DNA of 6,809 nucleotides from Clostridia bacterium (GTDB taxonomy: Bacteria > Bacillota_A > Clostridia > TANB77 > CAG-508), in NCBI GenBank assembly GCA_017621295.1, contig JAGATI010000015.1, positions 1-6,809 on the forward strand, given 5' to 3'. A program made the position numbers and the translations under genes. Shown here one piece after another: positions 6,127 to 6,809 of this stretch. Numbering within the stretch: the first letter of the stretch is position 1; each line of letters begins with the position of its first letter. The notes under the pieces were generated by a model. The model had not been told where the DNA came from. It saw only the letters and a program-made list of their open reading frames with translations, and did not search any database.

Positions 6127-6809
6127 ATGTGTGAAAATTGTGAAGAAAAGAAAGATTATGGAAAAACATTAAACCTACCAAAAACAGATTTTCCAATGAG
6201 AGGAAACCTGCCAGAGAATGAACCTAAAATATTTGAGGAAATATTTGAAAAAGGTTTATATGAAAAAATGCTTAAAAAAAATGAAGGAAAAGAACCTTTT
6301 GTTTTACATGATGGACCTCCATATGCAAATGGAGAAATTCATACAGGTCATGTAATAAACAAAGTATTAAAAGATACTATAGTTAGATATAAAAATTTAA
6401 AAGGATATTATACTCCTTTCATACCAGGATTTGATACTCATGGTATGCCAACAGAGAAAAAGGCAATAGAAAAACTAGGTTTAAATAGAGACGAAATTCC
6501 AGTAGTTAAATTTAGAGATACATGTAAAGAATTTAATCAAGAATATATAGCTAAACAAACAGAAGGATTTAAGAGAGTAGGAGTACTTGGAGATTGGGAA
6601 AATCCATATATTACATATCAGCCACAAATGGAAGCTAAACAAATAGGTGTATTTGGAGATATGTATAAAAAGGGTTATATATATAAAGGTCTTAAACCAG
6701 TTTATTGGTGTACAGATTGTGAAACAGCTTTAGCAGAAGCAGAAATTGAATATAAAGATGTAAAATCAAATACTGCATATGTAAAATTTCCAGTAATAGA
6801 AGGAAAAGG
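6127..6809 (+). CDS. ileS: Isoleucyl-tRNA synthetase, N-terminal part (3' partial)
   Basis: Class I aminoacyl-tRNA synthetase that attaches isoleucine to tRNA-Ile in the cytoplasm. 227 complete codons are present out of a family length usually over 900, so the editing-domain core, the KMSKS loop and the anticodon-binding region lie beyond the window. Visible landmarks: the bacterial IleRS opening DYGKTLNLPKTDFPMRGNLP (10-29), HDGPPYANGEIHTGH (61-75) containing the HIGH-type ATP motif as HTGH (72-75), the PGFDTHGMPTE block (100-110), and KPVYWCTDCETALAEAEIEY (190-209) at the edge of the editing insertion. The start is fixed by AGGAG at 6114-6118, eight bases before ATG. The protein begins with a short extra segment containing C2-x2-C5, and a second Cys pair occurs at C195 and C198. 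Transcription is governed by the T-box upstream, which supports isoleucine specificity over the related Leu and Val enzymes. Confidence 0.97.
   Translation, partial: MCENCEEKKDYGKTLNLPKTDFPMRGNLPENEPKIFEEIFEKGLYEKMLKKNEGKEPFVLHDGPPYANGEIHTGHVINKVLKDTIVRYKNLKGYYTPFIPGFDTHGMPTEKKAIEKLGLNRDEIPVVKFRDTCKEFNQEYIAKQTEGFKRVGVLGDWENPYITYQPQMEAKQIGVFGDMYKKGYIYKGLKPVYWCTDCETALAEAEIEYKDVKSNTAYVKFPVIEGK

Overview
The window is a very AT-rich stretch of a Gram-positive, Clostridia-like chromosome. The signs are codons dominated by A and T, strong AGGAG-type ribosome binding sites, a class A penicillin-binding protein with a C-terminal PASTA domain, a DUF1189 membrane protein, and an isoleucyl-tRNA synthetase gene behind a T-box riboswitch. 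All genes lie on the + strand and nearly all of them are housekeeping. No tRNA, rRNA, CRISPR array, insertion sequence or phage gene is visible.

Layout: (1) 1-2592, a PBP1A-type peptidoglycan synthase whose start lies upstream of the window; the reading frame is open from base 1 and includes the membrane anchor. (2) 2593-2700, a 108-base gap with a 19-bp perfect inverted repeat and a weak promoter candidate. (3) 2701-3750, a DUF1189-family membrane protein. (4) 3776-5576, ftsH, the membrane AAA+ zinc protease, only 25 bases after the previous stop and probably co-transcribed with it. Its frame is broken by one extra base at 4584-4586, directly after Walker B, giving an N-terminal 275-aa and a C-terminal piece. 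(5) 5577-6126, a gene-free 550 bases holding a directly repeated 10-mer, a good promoter, a complete T-box leader with intrinsic terminator, and a second hairpin just before the ileS ribosome binding site. (6) 6127-6809, the first 227 codons of ileS, which runs off the end.

The genes serve cell-envelope assembly (PBP1A), membrane protein quality control (FtsH) and translation (IleRS). The T-box ties ileS expression to uncharged tRNA-Ile: a candidate AUC specifier and a UGGU bulge able to pair with a tRNA ACCA end are both visible.

The main anomaly is the ftsH frameshift, which may be a sequencing or assembly error or a real mutation. Lesser points are the long palindrome at 2602-2642, the repeated 10-mer after ftsH, the hairpin before the ileS start, the paired Cys-x10-Cys...Cys-x2-His units in the PBP tail and a locally GC-rich end to the DUF1189 gene. 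I found no convincing evidence for a new biological system here.
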